Part shown: in pieces, positions 19,701-26,552 of the stretch
Position numbering within the stretch: the stretch's first letter is position 1
How the letters are laid out: every line of letters starts with the position of its first letter
Assembly (NCBI GenBank): GCA_947464335.1
Contig: CANHWG010000010.1
Coordinates: 1 to 57,148 of the forward strand
DNA length: 57,148 bases
Direction of reading: 5' to 3'
Origin: Flavobacteriaceae bacterium
GTDB taxonomy: Bacteria > Bacteroidota > Bacteroidia > Flavobacteriales > Flavobacteriaceae
Position numbers and translations under genes: made by a program
Notes under the pieces: generated by a model
Told to the model about the DNA's origin: nothing
Databases searched by the model: none
The model's input: the letters and a program-made list of their open reading frames with translations, nothing else

Positions 19701-21120
19701 GGTTTTGACAAGTGTAAAAAATGTACAGATAAATTACACTCGAAATGAAGGCACCATGCTTCCGGGTTATTTACCAAGTTTAGGATTTTTCGGAACAACA
19801 AATCCAAGTTTAGGTTTTGTTTTTGGAGTACAAGATGATGTTCGTTTTGATGCTGCCAAAAGAGGATGGTTGACTTCTTCACCCGATTTTAATCAAAACT
19901 ATACCAATGTCATTACTACTACGCTCAACTTAACGGCTAATATAGATTTGTTTCCCGATTTTAAAATTGATTTGGCTGCAGACAGAACCTATGCCAATAA
20001 TTTCTCCGAGCAATATAACGTAGATTCTTCAGGGAATTATCTGCCACAATCACCTTATAATTTTGGAAATTTCTCGATTTCAACTGTGATGCTAAAAACA
20101 TCCTTTAAGGCAAGTGATGAAAACTATTCTTCAGCTTTTCAGGACTTTAGAGAAAACCGAATTCTGATTGCTGAAAGATTAGCTTCTCAATATTATGGTT
20201 CTAGTATTCCAAGATATGGTGATGGTGCCAATCCTATTCCTACTGATCCGAATGACCCAAAATATAATTTCTACAACGCCAATGCTGGTTATCCCGTTGG
20301 TTTTGGAAAAAATAATCAAGAAGTTTTAATTCCGGCATTTTTAGCAGCTTATACAGGTTTTGGCATAACAAATCATAAAGGAGGAGAAGCTGGACTTGGA
20401 GTTTCTTTAGATGCATTAAGAAATATCCCTATTCCAAACTGGACCATTAAGTATAGTGGTTTAATGCGCTATGGTTTCTTTAAAGAAAAATTCAAACGCT
20501 TCTCTATTCAACATGCTTATAGAGCTTCGTATACTATTAATTCTTTCCGTTCTAATCTTGATTATAATGCAACAACTCCTACCCAAGACAATGGTGGATT
20601 TGGAAACTTCATTAACAGAGACATCATAGGAAATGTAAATTTAGTAGAACAATTTAATCCGTTAATTCGAATTGATTTTGAGATGAAAAATGCCTTTAAG
20701 GTATTGGCCGAAATTAAGAAAGATAGAAGTATGTCATTGAGTTTTGATAATAATTTATTGACTGAGGTGCAAGGAAGAGAATATATTGTTGGTTTAGGAT
20801 ATCGATTTAAAGATGTTATTTTTTCTTCTAAATTGGCAGACAACCCAACCGGAATTATTAAAAGTGATATTAATATGAGAATTGATTTCTCCTACAGAAA
20901 TAATAAAACTATTGTGCGTTATTTAGATTATGACAATAATCAATTAGGTGGCGGACAAAATTTATGGTCTGCAAAATTAACGGCTGATTACTCCTTAAGT
21001 AAAAATCTTACCGCTATTTTCTTTTATGACCATTCATTCTCTAAACCTGTTATCTCTACCTCATTCCCATTAACCAATATTAGAGGCGGATTTACAATGA
21101 GATATAATTTTGGAAACTAA
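13714..21120 (+). CDS. sprA: T9SS outer-membrane translocon SprA (Sov)
   Basis: The 2468-residue protein is the very large beta-barrel through which type IX secretion cargo crosses the outer membrane; it is also needed for gliding. The start is TTG at 13714, because the first in-frame ATG is codon 104 and would remove the signal peptide (hydrophobic run about 15-29 ending IFSQ). SprA features include the PRYYVNSGFF region, GSVEMDLGVRYTKQDNP, and long amphipathic strands to the C-terminal Asn (MRYNFGN). F. johnsoniae SprA is about 2400 residues, so this is complete. Cargo candidates in the window are the amylase at 29465 and the CUB protein at 52173. Confidence 0.96.
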   Translation: MKTLYYIKPSIDFKKILLAFSLLFSFSIFSQVTPTVPNPTEEEPKGFSTGKVEIENPNSIVNAYTYDAATNRYIYTSSVDGFNINYPIILTPQEYEELVLRESMREYFKKKSDAIDGKKDGAEAAKKDLLPRYYVNSGFFATIFGSNTIDVKPTGSVEMDLGVRYTKQDNPSFSPRNRSQTNFDFDQRISMSLNGKVGTRLNVNANYDTESTFAFQNLIKLEFDPTAGGGEDSIIQKIEVGNVSMPLSNSLIRGAQSLFGVKAQLQFGKTTVTGVFSEQKSQTRSVTAQGGGTIQDFEIFALDYDTDRHFFLSQFFRNKYDQALQNYPFINSRVQITRLEVWVTNRQNRVSTTNNNLRNIIALQDIGESRLSNFTDNSQVVAVNPAEYNTNNFFLSPTAIDLPSDNRNNKYDPKLITTGGGLLNGNIRDIVTASAGFNNLNPVDEGTDYSKLENARKLAANEYTFNPQLGYISLQQRLSNDEVLAVAFQYTIGDDVYQVGEFGTDGVDATVITDGGTDSQNISSQSLILKMLKSNLTNVQKPIWNLMMKNIYQIQGGYQLQQEDFRFNILYTDPSPINYISPVAGTPFPASPTTPPGNEVSETPLLKVLNVDKLNFNNDPQTGGDGFFDFVPGLTVDQQNGRIIFTTVEPFGKLLYDKLKLPSDTGNYFDPTTYNGNQAKYVFRSMYASTQAAALQDAEKNKFQLKGRYKSSGGDGIPIGAFNVPRGSVVVTAGGRVLQEGIDYSVNYQAGRVQILDPSLQASNTPIQVSVENNANFGQQTRRFIGVNVEHKFSEKLLLGATLIKMTERPLTNKSNYGQESVNNTIFGFNTTYSTEVPFLTRLVNKLPNIDTDVPSNFSLRGEMAFLKPAASKNDQFEGEATVYVDDFEGSQTTIDMRSALSWSLSSTPKRPAIADYDDFGSAAIDLTYGYKRARLNWYSIDPTLYVQTPGDVGQDGISANNTRRIFNRELFPLTNIQIGQSQVINTLDLSYFPEERGPYNYNPQALSPGGFADPKKNFGGIMRAINSTNFEQSNVEYIQFWVLDPYFDPGNPTATADQANTGSIYFNLGEISEDVLKDSRKQFENGLPANPTITNTTNPTVWGRVPSSQSLIYAFDVDGANRASQDIGLDGVNDQGERALAGIDPGFASLNDPAADNYQYFLNAPGSTIFDRYKEYNGTQGNSPVGVSDTNRGSTTLPDVEDINRDNTMNEANAYFEYKIEMKPGMTVGQNFITDIVETVIDGTAVPNGIATEARWYQFKIPVSQPTNVIGSISDFRSIRFMRMFMTGFSKPITVRFGALDLVRGEWRRYENTLQSTDANPSDDNTNFDVLAVNIEENAQRDPIPYVSPPGVIREQVALGQQILNQNEQSLALRASGTPAGTGGLEVGDSRAVFKNVDVDMRQYNKIKMFLHAEALPSPTDPTPLQDNQMKAFIRFGNDFTNNYYQVEIPLKVTPEGTPSGNAETVAEIIWPNINEIDLPTSLLTKIKILAMSAAPGDFVDGVLFKDDFELDPSLAGIADRGPLRIGVKGNPNFGLVRTLMVGIKNNHTDRVRGEVWFNELRLADMNNKGGSAAVLNIDTNLADFATISATGRMSTIGFGAIEQSPQERSREDMLQYNIVTNFSLGKLLPKKWGINLPFNYAVGEEIITPEFDPFNQDIRLQQLLDNTPDAAERDNIRSRATDYTKRKSINFIGVKKERAPEQKQHIYDPENLTLSYSYNQIEKSNFEIENFIDQQVNTTVDYTYSFQNKPIEPFKKTKFMKKSSYWKLLSDFNFNYLPSNISFSSNIIRQYNKQQFRQVDVAGIALDPLYRRNYLFNYQYGFNYNLTKALKINYTASTRNIVRTYMDENNVPDNSYTIWTDFWNIGLPDQHNQQIVVNYELPINKIPFLAFVKSTYTYTGDFSWQRAPLGFANVESSTEPGVFYNLGNTIQNAGSHRLNTVLNMETFYKYIGLGKKTAAKPAKPSSAPKPGEKIVNTKVQPAKSSNIFLDGLKGVLTSVKNVQINYTRNEGTMLPGYLPSLGFFGTTNPSLGFVFGVQDDVRFDAAKRGWLTSSPDFNQNYTNVITTTLNLTANIDLFPDFKIDLAADRTYANNFSEQYNVDSSGNYLPQSPYNFGNFSISTVMLKTSFKASDENYSSAFQDFRENRILIAERLASQYYGSSIPRYGDGANPIPTDPNDPKYNFYNANAGYPVGFGKNNQEVLIPAFLAAYTGFGITNHKGGEAGLGVSLDALRNIPIPNWTIKYSGLMRYGFFKEKFKRFSIQHAYRASYTINSFRSNLDYNATTPTQDNGGFGNFINRDIIGNVNLVEQFNPLIRIDFEMKNAFKVLAEIKKDRSMSLSFDNNLLTEVQGREYIVGLGYRFKDVIFSSKLADNPTGIIKSDINMRIDFSYRNNKTIVRYLDYDNNQLGGGQNLWSAKLTADYSLSKNLTAIFFYDHSFSKPVISTSFPLTNIRGGFTMRYNFGN

Positions 21121-21153
21121 CAATTAATTAAAAAAATATTTAATATCAAATAG

Positions 21154-21161
21154 TATCTTTA
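21154..21161 (+). promoter_or_regulatory. Near -7 box TATCTTTA before gcvH
   Basis: It matches TAnnTTTG except for the last base and lies 21 bases before the gcvH start. gcvH could also be reached from the ruvA-sprA transcript, because no terminator is seen in the 61-base gap. Confidence 0.4.
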
Positions 21162-21181
21162 CAATCTAAAATTTTTATCAA

Positions 21182-21562
21182 ATGAATATACCGAGCAATT
21201 TAAAATATACTAAAGACCATGAATGGGTTTTAATTGATGGCGACATCGCTACTGTTGGCATTACAGATTTTGCACAAAAAGAATTAGGCGACATTGTGTA
21301 TGTAGAAGTGGAAACTTTAGACCAAAGCCTTGATAAAGATGAAGTATTTGGTACAGTAGAAGCTGTAAAAACCGTTTCAGATTTATTTTTGCCATTATCA
21401 GGAGAAATCATCGAATTTAATGATGCCCTAGAAGCAAGCCCAGAAGATGTAAATACAGATCCTTATGGAAAAGGATGGATGGTAAAAGTAAAAATAGCTA
21501 ACGCTTCAGAAATTGAAGAATTACTATCGAGTGATACCTACAAAGAACTTATTGGTGCTTAA
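21182..21562 (+). CDS. gcvH: Glycine cleavage system H protein
   Basis: The 126-residue cytoplasmic carrier shuttles the aminomethyl group between the P, T and L proteins on a lipoyl arm. The lipoylated Lys is Lys63 in VEAVKTVSD, in the standard context [16 protein letters not shown] and [12 protein letters not shown] are the other conserved blocks. Length is typical. The genes for P, T and L are not in the window. The next gene overlaps its end by 8 bases. Confidence 0.97.
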   Translation: MNIPSNLKYTKDHEWVLIDGDIATVGITDFAQKELGDIVYVEVETLDQSLDKDEVFGTVEAVKTVSDLFLPLSGEIIEFNDALEASPEDVNTDPYGKGWMVKVKIANASEIEELLSSDTYKELIGA

Positions 21563-21938
21563 AAAAACAGTTTTTGTTTTAGCCATTGGCTGGACAATTT
21601 TAATTGGTTTTTTATGCTTAATTACATTTAGTAAGTTACCTTCTTTTGGGGTTACTGGCACTGATAAATATGTACATACTATCTTTCATTTAGTTTTTAC
21701 AATTCTTTGGGGATATTATATTACAACTAAATTTAAGGAGATAATACTTCATAAAATATTTCAAATTGTACTAATCTCTATTGTATATGGTATAATCATT
21801 GAAATCTTACAAGAAACTATTACCACTACAAGACAAGCAGACTTAAAGGATGTTTTCGCAAACATAACAGGTGCATCATTAGGTTTTGCACTTTTCTTTT
21901 TGTTAAAAAGAAAAAAAACAGCTAACATTAACAAATAA
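21555..21938 (+). CDS. VanZ-like family membrane protein
   Basis: I place the start at GTG 21555 (or TTG 21552); the open frame goes back to 21513, but that would overlap gcvH by 50 bases and add a polar leader. The product of about 127 residues has four hydrophobic helices and the VanZ pattern: [14 protein letters not shown] at the start of the second helix and a conserved [28 protein letters not shown] segment. VanZ-like proteins are inner-membrane proteins of uncertain role. It is translationally coupled to gcvH and followed by a terminator. Confidence 0.8.
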   Translation: MLKKTVFVLAIGWTILIGFLCLITFSKLPSFGVTGTDKYVHTIFHLVFTILWGYYITTKFKEIILHKIFQIVLISIVYGIIIEILQETITTTRQADLKDVFANITGASLGFALFFLLKRKKTANINK

Positions 21939-21943
21939 AATTG

Positions 21944-21979
21944 TCCCGTCTCGATATAGTTGCAGACGGGATTTTTTTT
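21944..21979 (+). terminator. Terminator after the VanZ-like gene
   Basis: Arms TCCCGTCT (21944-21951) and AGACGGGA (21964-21971), then a run of T. Confidence 0.9.
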
Positions 21980-22032
21980 ACTTTTACCCCATCAACATAA
22001 ATCAATAGTTCAAATTGATATAATTATTAAAA

Positions 22033-24150
22033 ATGAAGAAAATACTTCCGCTCCTACTTCTATTTATAACAAGTATCATTACCGCACAGGTATCACAAAA
22101 AAACACAGAAAAGTTCCCGATTTTTCCGTCTTGTGAAGGATTGCAAGGACAAGAAATAGAAACCTGTTTTTATAATGAAGTTCAGAATTTTGTTTTCAAC
22201 AATTTCAAAATGCCAGACAACCTTAAAAAGAATGATTATAAAGGTACTATCATAGTACTATTTGAAGTAAGTGACAAAGGAAATTTTAAAGTTCTTTATA
22301 TAGATGCAGTAGATGAGTCATTAGTCTCTGAGAGTAAAAGAGTTTTTGATAAAATGCCAAAAATAACTCCAGCGACGTATAATGGAAATCCAACCTATTC
22401 AAAATATACCATTAAAATTAGTTTTCCGTTACAAAGTGTAGCCGATAGGAAATCCCAAAAGGAAGCAGAAGCATTAACCGAAAAAAAATCAGAAACCTTC
22501 AAGCCAAACAATATACAATTAACGGAACTGGATAGTATTAAATATAAAAAATTTGAAAATCCTCAATTCGAAAGCCATATCAATATTCCGTTTTCGCATA
22601 GTTATTATGCTCAGTTTGATGATGAAATGAATCAAATTGGAGCAAACAATCACACCAGTTCCAAACCCTATGCCTATGCAGATGTGAATAAATATTACAA
22701 TTTACAAACTGCCAGAAAAGACTTGGCAGTAAACAAACAAAATTGGTGGGGAAAAAAAGTATTGAATGAGAACTTAGTAGAAATTCAGGGAGAGGATTAT
22801 TGGTTTACTTTGAATCCGATATTTGACCTTCAACTTGGGCGAAGCAGTTCAACAAATGACGTAAGCACTTTTATAAATACACGTGGAATTCAATTTAATG
22901 GTGGATTGGGAAAAGAGTTGAATTTTACCACAACCATTTATGAAAGTCAAGGACGATTTGCCGATTATTTTAATAGTTATGCTGAATCGATAAAACCTAA
23001 TGGAGGTAATCCTGCAATTATTCCCGGAATCGGAATTGCTAAAGAATTCAAAACGGATGCCTATGATTTTCCAATGGCAGAGGCCAATTTGTCTTATACG
23101 CCAAGTAAATTTATCAATCTTAATTTAGGTTACGGTAAAAATTTTATAGGCGATGGCTATCGTTCTTTACTTTTGGGAGATGGTGCAAGTCCGTATCCTT
23201 ATCTTAAATTGAATACAACCTTTTGGAAAATAAAATACACCAATATTTATACTTGGCTTAAGGACGTTCGTACAGAAGTTACGGATGACAGAACCTATGC
23301 TACTAAATTTGCCGCAAGTCATTATTTAAGTTTAAATGTTACCAACCGATGGAATATTGGTTTATTTGAATCCGTGGTTTGGACCAATAGAAACAATCGT
23401 GGTTTTGATATGAGTTTTGCCAATCCAATCATCTTCTATCGCACTGTTGAATTCACTTCTTCGGCACGAAGTGGAAATGCTTTGTTGGGCTTGACCTCTA
23501 AATACAAATTAAGTAATCAAATTAATGTTTACGGACAGTTTTTATTGGATGAATTCTCCTTAAATGATGTAAAAGCCGGGAATAAAAGTTGGAAAAATAA
23601 ATATGGTTATCAATTGGGTGTTAAATATTATAACGCTTTTAATATCAAAAATTTACTACTACAAGCTGAGTACAACCATGTTCGTCCTTATGTGTATGCT
23701 CATAGCGAAGCAATAACCAATTACGGTCATAACAACCAAAGCTTAGGTCATAATTGGGGTGGCAATTTCAAAGAGTTTATTGCCATTGCTCGTTATCATA
23801 AAGGACGTTATTTTGCCGATGCTAAAATTACTCTTGGCACACGTGGCTTGGATTTAAATACTACTACTGACAACTTTAATTACGGAAGCAATATCTATTT
23901 AAGTTATAACGACAATCGCCCTTTTGATACTGGCGTCAACATTGGACAAGGTAACAAAACCACTATTTTTATTGCCGATTTACAAGCCGGTTATTTACTA
24001 AATCCTTCTACCAACATGAAACTTTTTGGTAGTTTAATTTACAGAGATTTTAATCCGAGTACGGAAACAGCTTCTGCTTTTAAAGAAGCTACTACATGGG
24101 TTTCTTTAGGATTGCGTTGTGATATCTTTAACTGGTATTTTGACTATTAA
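22033..24150 (+). CDS. remB: RemB-like gliding motility protein with N-terminal TonB_C-like domain
   Basis: The 705-residue protein has a signal peptide (cleaved after IITAQ). Residues about 25-145 resemble the C-terminal domain of flavobacterial TonB proteins (FPSCEG, IIVLFEVSDKGNFKVLYID, YTIKISFPL). Residues about 230-705 look like a beta-barrel related to RemB and Wzi-type proteins: NPIFDLQLGR, NTRGIQFNGGLG, NLGYGKNFIGDGYRSL, ending in WYFDY as expected for an outer-membrane protein. In F. johnsoniae RemB supports gliding, and its gene lies close to sprA, which fits this position. A near -7 box (TACTTTTA) lies at 21979-21986. The symbol rests on family resemblance and gene order; direct motility involvement is inferred. 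Confidence 0.75.
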   Translation: MKKILPLLLLFITSIITAQVSQKNTEKFPIFPSCEGLQGQEIETCFYNEVQNFVFNNFKMPDNLKKNDYKGTIIVLFEVSDKGNFKVLYIDAVDESLVSESKRVFDKMPKITPATYNGNPTYSKYTIKISFPLQSVADRKSQKEAEALTEKKSETFKPNNIQLTELDSIKYKKFENPQFESHINIPFSHSYYAQFDDEMNQIGANNHTSSKPYAYADVNKYYNLQTARKDLAVNKQNWWGKKVLNENLVEIQGEDYWFTLNPIFDLQLGRSSSTNDVSTFINTRGIQFNGGLGKELNFTTTIYESQGRFADYFNSYAESIKPNGGNPAIIPGIGIAKEFKTDAYDFPMAEANLSYTPSKFINLNLGYGKNFIGDGYRSLLLGDGASPYPYLKLNTTFWKIKYTNIYTWLKDVRTEVTDDRTYATKFAASHYLSLNVTNRWNIGLFESVVWTNRNNRGFDMSFANPIIFYRTVEFTSSARSGNALLGLTSKYKLSNQINVYGQFLLDEFSLNDVKAGNKSWKNKYGYQLGVKYYNAFNIKNLLLQAEYNHVRPYVYAHSEAITNYGHNNQSLGHNWGGNFKEFIAIARYHKGRYFADAKITLGTRGLDLNTTTDNFNYGSNIYLSYNDNRPFDTGVNIGQGNKTTIFIADLQAGYLLNPSTNMKLFGSLIYRDFNPSTETASAFKEATTWVSLGLRCDIFNWYFDY

Positions 24151-24196
24151 CAGCTAGATAATTTGTGGAAGTTGATAGAACGACCTACTGCTTTTA

Positions 24197-24245
24197 TAGC
24201 CCCGACAGCAGCAATCCGCCGTGCGGAGCGAATGGCGGGAAGAGG
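24197..24245 (-). repeat. Palindromic extragenic element, copy 1
   Basis: The GC-rich block between two convergent genes starts TAGCCCCGA and ends GGCGGGAAG; inside is a perfect hairpin TCCGC-CGT-GCGGA (24215-24227). Its reverse complement shares TTCCCGC, a TCGC segment, GGAT, TGCT and TCGGGGCTA in the same order with the element at 46145-46209. I recall similar elements scattered between genes in Flavobacterium genomes. Confidence 0.6.
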
Positions 24246-24277
24246 ATTGAAAGATAAACAAAAGTGCTGCTCCTTAT

Positions 24278-25192
24278 TTATAAAATCATCTCCGAATAGG
24301 GAATAACAATAGGATATCCTTTGCTTTTGAAATAGTGGGTTGGATTTTCTTTAGAAATACTAAGCACAAAATCGCCTCCCCAAGCACCGAGACTTTTTAT
24401 AACGCCATCAAAATCGGGAAAAAGGGCTTCTTTAACCGTTGTCATTTCTAAAATATTACTCATTTGAATTTCGTGATTTTGCAAAGCGATTGCAAATTCT
24501 TTTGCCGAACTAGCCTTAATTACAGCTTGGGTAATTGTATTGATTGTTGCTATGCTTTTGTCGATAACTCCGTTTTTTCCATAATACGCAGCGATTGCAG
24601 CTTTGCTATTTTGCTTTTGATTTAGGTAAACAAAAAATATTTTATCGGTAAATTCTGGATTGAAGTTTATAGTTTCTAGAACGGGTTTTTCATTTACTAT
24701 CTGATAAATAATAGGCGTATTATTTTGAGCACAGGCAATGTCGTATCCGCTTCCGCCAAAACTTTTTTTAAGAAGCTCAAACGCATCAATTTGCAACCAT
24801 TGAGCAATATTGTTGATTAAGGTAGACGAGGTTCCTAAACCCCAAAATTTGGGAAAGGTTAACTCTGTTTTGATGGAATATCCGTTTGCTTTTGTAATGA
24901 AATCCGAATTCATTAAATAGGCCTCGTGCAAAATTTCGATTAAGGTATTTTTAATCGTTTTTACGTCTTCAAAGTGTTCTTTTTGGATAACTGATGAAAA
25001 TGAGATGGTGTCTTCAAACCAAATGCTTCCATCGCTATCAAAACTATTCCAATGAATCAATTGGCCTGTGCCTTCTTGAATGATTAAATTTTGACCAAAC
25101 TTGGTAGGCAAGGCAAATGCTTTAGCACCATCGAGTACTAAATATTCTCCTGTAATGAGGAGTTTTCCGTTGCTGTAAAAAGTTTGAGTCAT
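24278..25192 (-). CDS. GYDIA-family GHMP kinase, probable mevalonate-pathway kinase
   Basis: The 304-residue protein shows the GHMP fold: an N-terminal GKLLITGEYLVLDG strand-loop, the ATP-binding FWGLGTSSTLINNIA (the GLGSS-like loop, about residues 118-132) and the family name motif GSGYDIACA (about 146-154). It lies 22 bases downstream of HMG-CoA reductase, and a diphosphomevalonate decarboxylase is encoded at 55923, so mevalonate or phosphomevalonate is the likely substrate. Sequence alone does not say which of the two it phosphorylates. It is the last gene of the AsmA-HMGR-kinase operon. Confidence 0.85.
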   Translation of the reverse strand: MTQTFYSNGKLLITGEYLVLDGAKAFALPTKFGQNLIIQEGTGQLIHWNSFDSDGSIWFEDTISFSSVIQKEHFEDVKTIKNTLIEILHEAYLMNSDFITKANGYSIKTELTFPKFWGLGTSSTLINNIAQWLQIDAFELLKKSFGGSGYDIACAQNNTPIIYQIVNEKPVLETINFNPEFTDKIFFVYLNQKQNSKAAIAAYYGKNGVIDKSIATINTITQAVIKASSAKEFAIALQNHEIQMSNILEMTTVKEALFPDFDGVIKSLGAWGGDFVLSISKENPTHYFKSKGYPIVIPYSEMIL

Positions 25193-25214
25193 TTATGCTG
25201 AACTAGTTTCAGTT

Positions 25215-26552
25215 TTATTTTCTTAAATTTTCAATAAATGTAACTACGGTCGCATGTGAAATTGCATTATTTTCAAAATGATTTTTAATCAATTTTCGTT
25301 CTTCGGCAGTGGTTTGATATTGATTTAGAATGTTATTGATGTGCATTTTCATGTGTCCTTCTTGAATACCCGTAGTTGTGAGCGAACGAAGCGCTGCAAA
25401 ATTTTGTGCCAAACCGGTTACGGCTACAACCTGCATTAATTCTTGCGCGGATGGTTTTCCTAAAATCCCCAATGCAATTTTTACTAAGGGATGCAAAGAG
25501 GTTAATCCGCCAACGGTTCCTAATGCGAGTGGAATTTCCATCCAAAAAGTGAATATTCCGTTTTCGATTTTAGCGTGAGATAAGCTCGAATAGGTTCCGT
25601 TTCGAGACGCATAAGCATGAACTCCGGCTTCTACAGCACGAAAATCATTACCTGTTGCTAACACTACGGCATCAACGCCATTCATAATTCCTTTATTATG
25701 CGTTACGGCTCTAAACGGTTCAATCTCGGCAATGCGAACTGCCTGTAAAAATTTTTCGGCAAACTCTTCTGGATTTTCAATTTTTCCTTGCCTGCCAGCG
25801 GGCAAATTTTCGGCTAATTCTGCTATCGGACAGGAAACTTCGGCACGAACAACACAATTAGGAACATAGTTAGAAAGAATGCTCATCACAATGGTGAGGT
25901 CTTTTTCAACTTCATTAAAATCGGAATAGTTTGATGCTTCTTCTTTGAATGTTTTAGCCAATTGTTCTAAGCACGAATTAATAAAATTAGCACCCATGCT
26001 ATCTTTAGTTTCAAAAGTAGCGTGCAATTGAAAATAATTTTCTAATTCGGTCGTTTTATTTCGAAGTTCTAAAGAGGTAATTCCACCGCCACGCTTTTGC
26101 ATATTTGCCGTAATACTTTCGGTAGAGGCAATTAAATTTGATTTAATGGTATTAAAAAAATGTTCCAATTTTAGAGTATCTCCAGTAAACATAAAATGCA
26201 CCTGCCCTATTTTTTCGGTATTTAAAACGGTGGCTTTGAATCCGCCACGAGTAGACCAATACTTAGCTGATTTTGCAGCAGCAGCTACCACCGAACTTTC
26301 TTCAATAGCCATAGGAACTGAAAAATATTTTCCATTGATTAGAAAATTAGGCGCAATTCCCAAAGGTAAATAGAAATTGGAAATGGTGTTTTCTATAAAC
26401 TCATCGTGAAGTTGCTGTAGTTTAGCATCGTTATTCCAATACTGTTTAATAGTTAAAATTGCTTCTTTTGGATGGGTAAAATATTCATTAGCTATCCAAT
26501 TTATTTTTTCCTCTTTGTTTAGTTTTGAAAACCCTGCGATTGCGTTACTCAT
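25215..26552 (-). CDS. Hydroxymethylglutaryl-CoA reductase, class II
   Basis: The 445-residue enzyme interconverts HMG-CoA and mevalonate with NAD(P)H. All class II catalytic positions are present: Glu in AIEESSVVAA (84/85), Lys287 in HNKGIMNG, Asp303 in GNDFRAVEAG and His400 in GIQEGHMKMH. In flavobacteria this class is taken to work in the biosynthetic direction for isoprenoids. Residues 250-256 (LPAGRQG) look like an in-frame insertion encoded by a GC-rich palindrome, 30 residues before the catalytic Lys. The start overlaps the stop of the upstream AsmA-like gene by 4 bases (ATGA), so they are coupled. Confidence 0.95.
   Translation of the reverse strand: MSNAIAGFSKLNKEEKINWIANEYFTHPKEAILTIKQYWNNDAKLQQLHDEFIENTISNFYLPLGIAPNFLINGKYFSVPMAIEESSVVAAAAKSAKYWSTRGGFKATVLNTEKIGQVHFMFTGDTLKLEHFFNTIKSNLIASTESITANMQKRGGGITSLELRNKTTELENYFQLHATFETKDSMGANFINSCLEQLAKTFKEEASNYSDFNEVEKDLTIVMSILSNYVPNCVVRAEVSCPIAELAENLPAGRQGKIENPEEFAEKFLQAVRIAEIEPFRAVTHNKGIMNGVDAVVLATGNDFRAVEAGVHAYASRNGTYSSLSHAKIENGIFTFWMEIPLALGTVGGLTSLHPLVKIALGILGKPSAQELMQVVAVTGLAQNFAALRSLTTTGIQEGHMKMHINNILNQYQTTAEERKLIKNHFENNAISHATVVTFIENLRK
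25788..25805 (-). repeat. GC-rich palindrome inserted in the HMG-CoA reductase gene
   Basis: On the plus strand TTGCCTGCCAGCGGGCAA is an 18-base near-palindrome (7 of 9 positions pair) in an otherwise AT-rich gene. Read in the gene it gives LPAGRQ(G). It sits between EN and KIENPEEF, where it interrupts an otherwise ordinary helical region. Confidence 0.7.

Noticed and set aside
21513-21554. Upstream start for the VanZ-like gene
   Set aside because: It would overlap gcvH by 50 bases and add a polar stretch before the first membrane helix; GTG 21555 or TTG 21552 is more natural.
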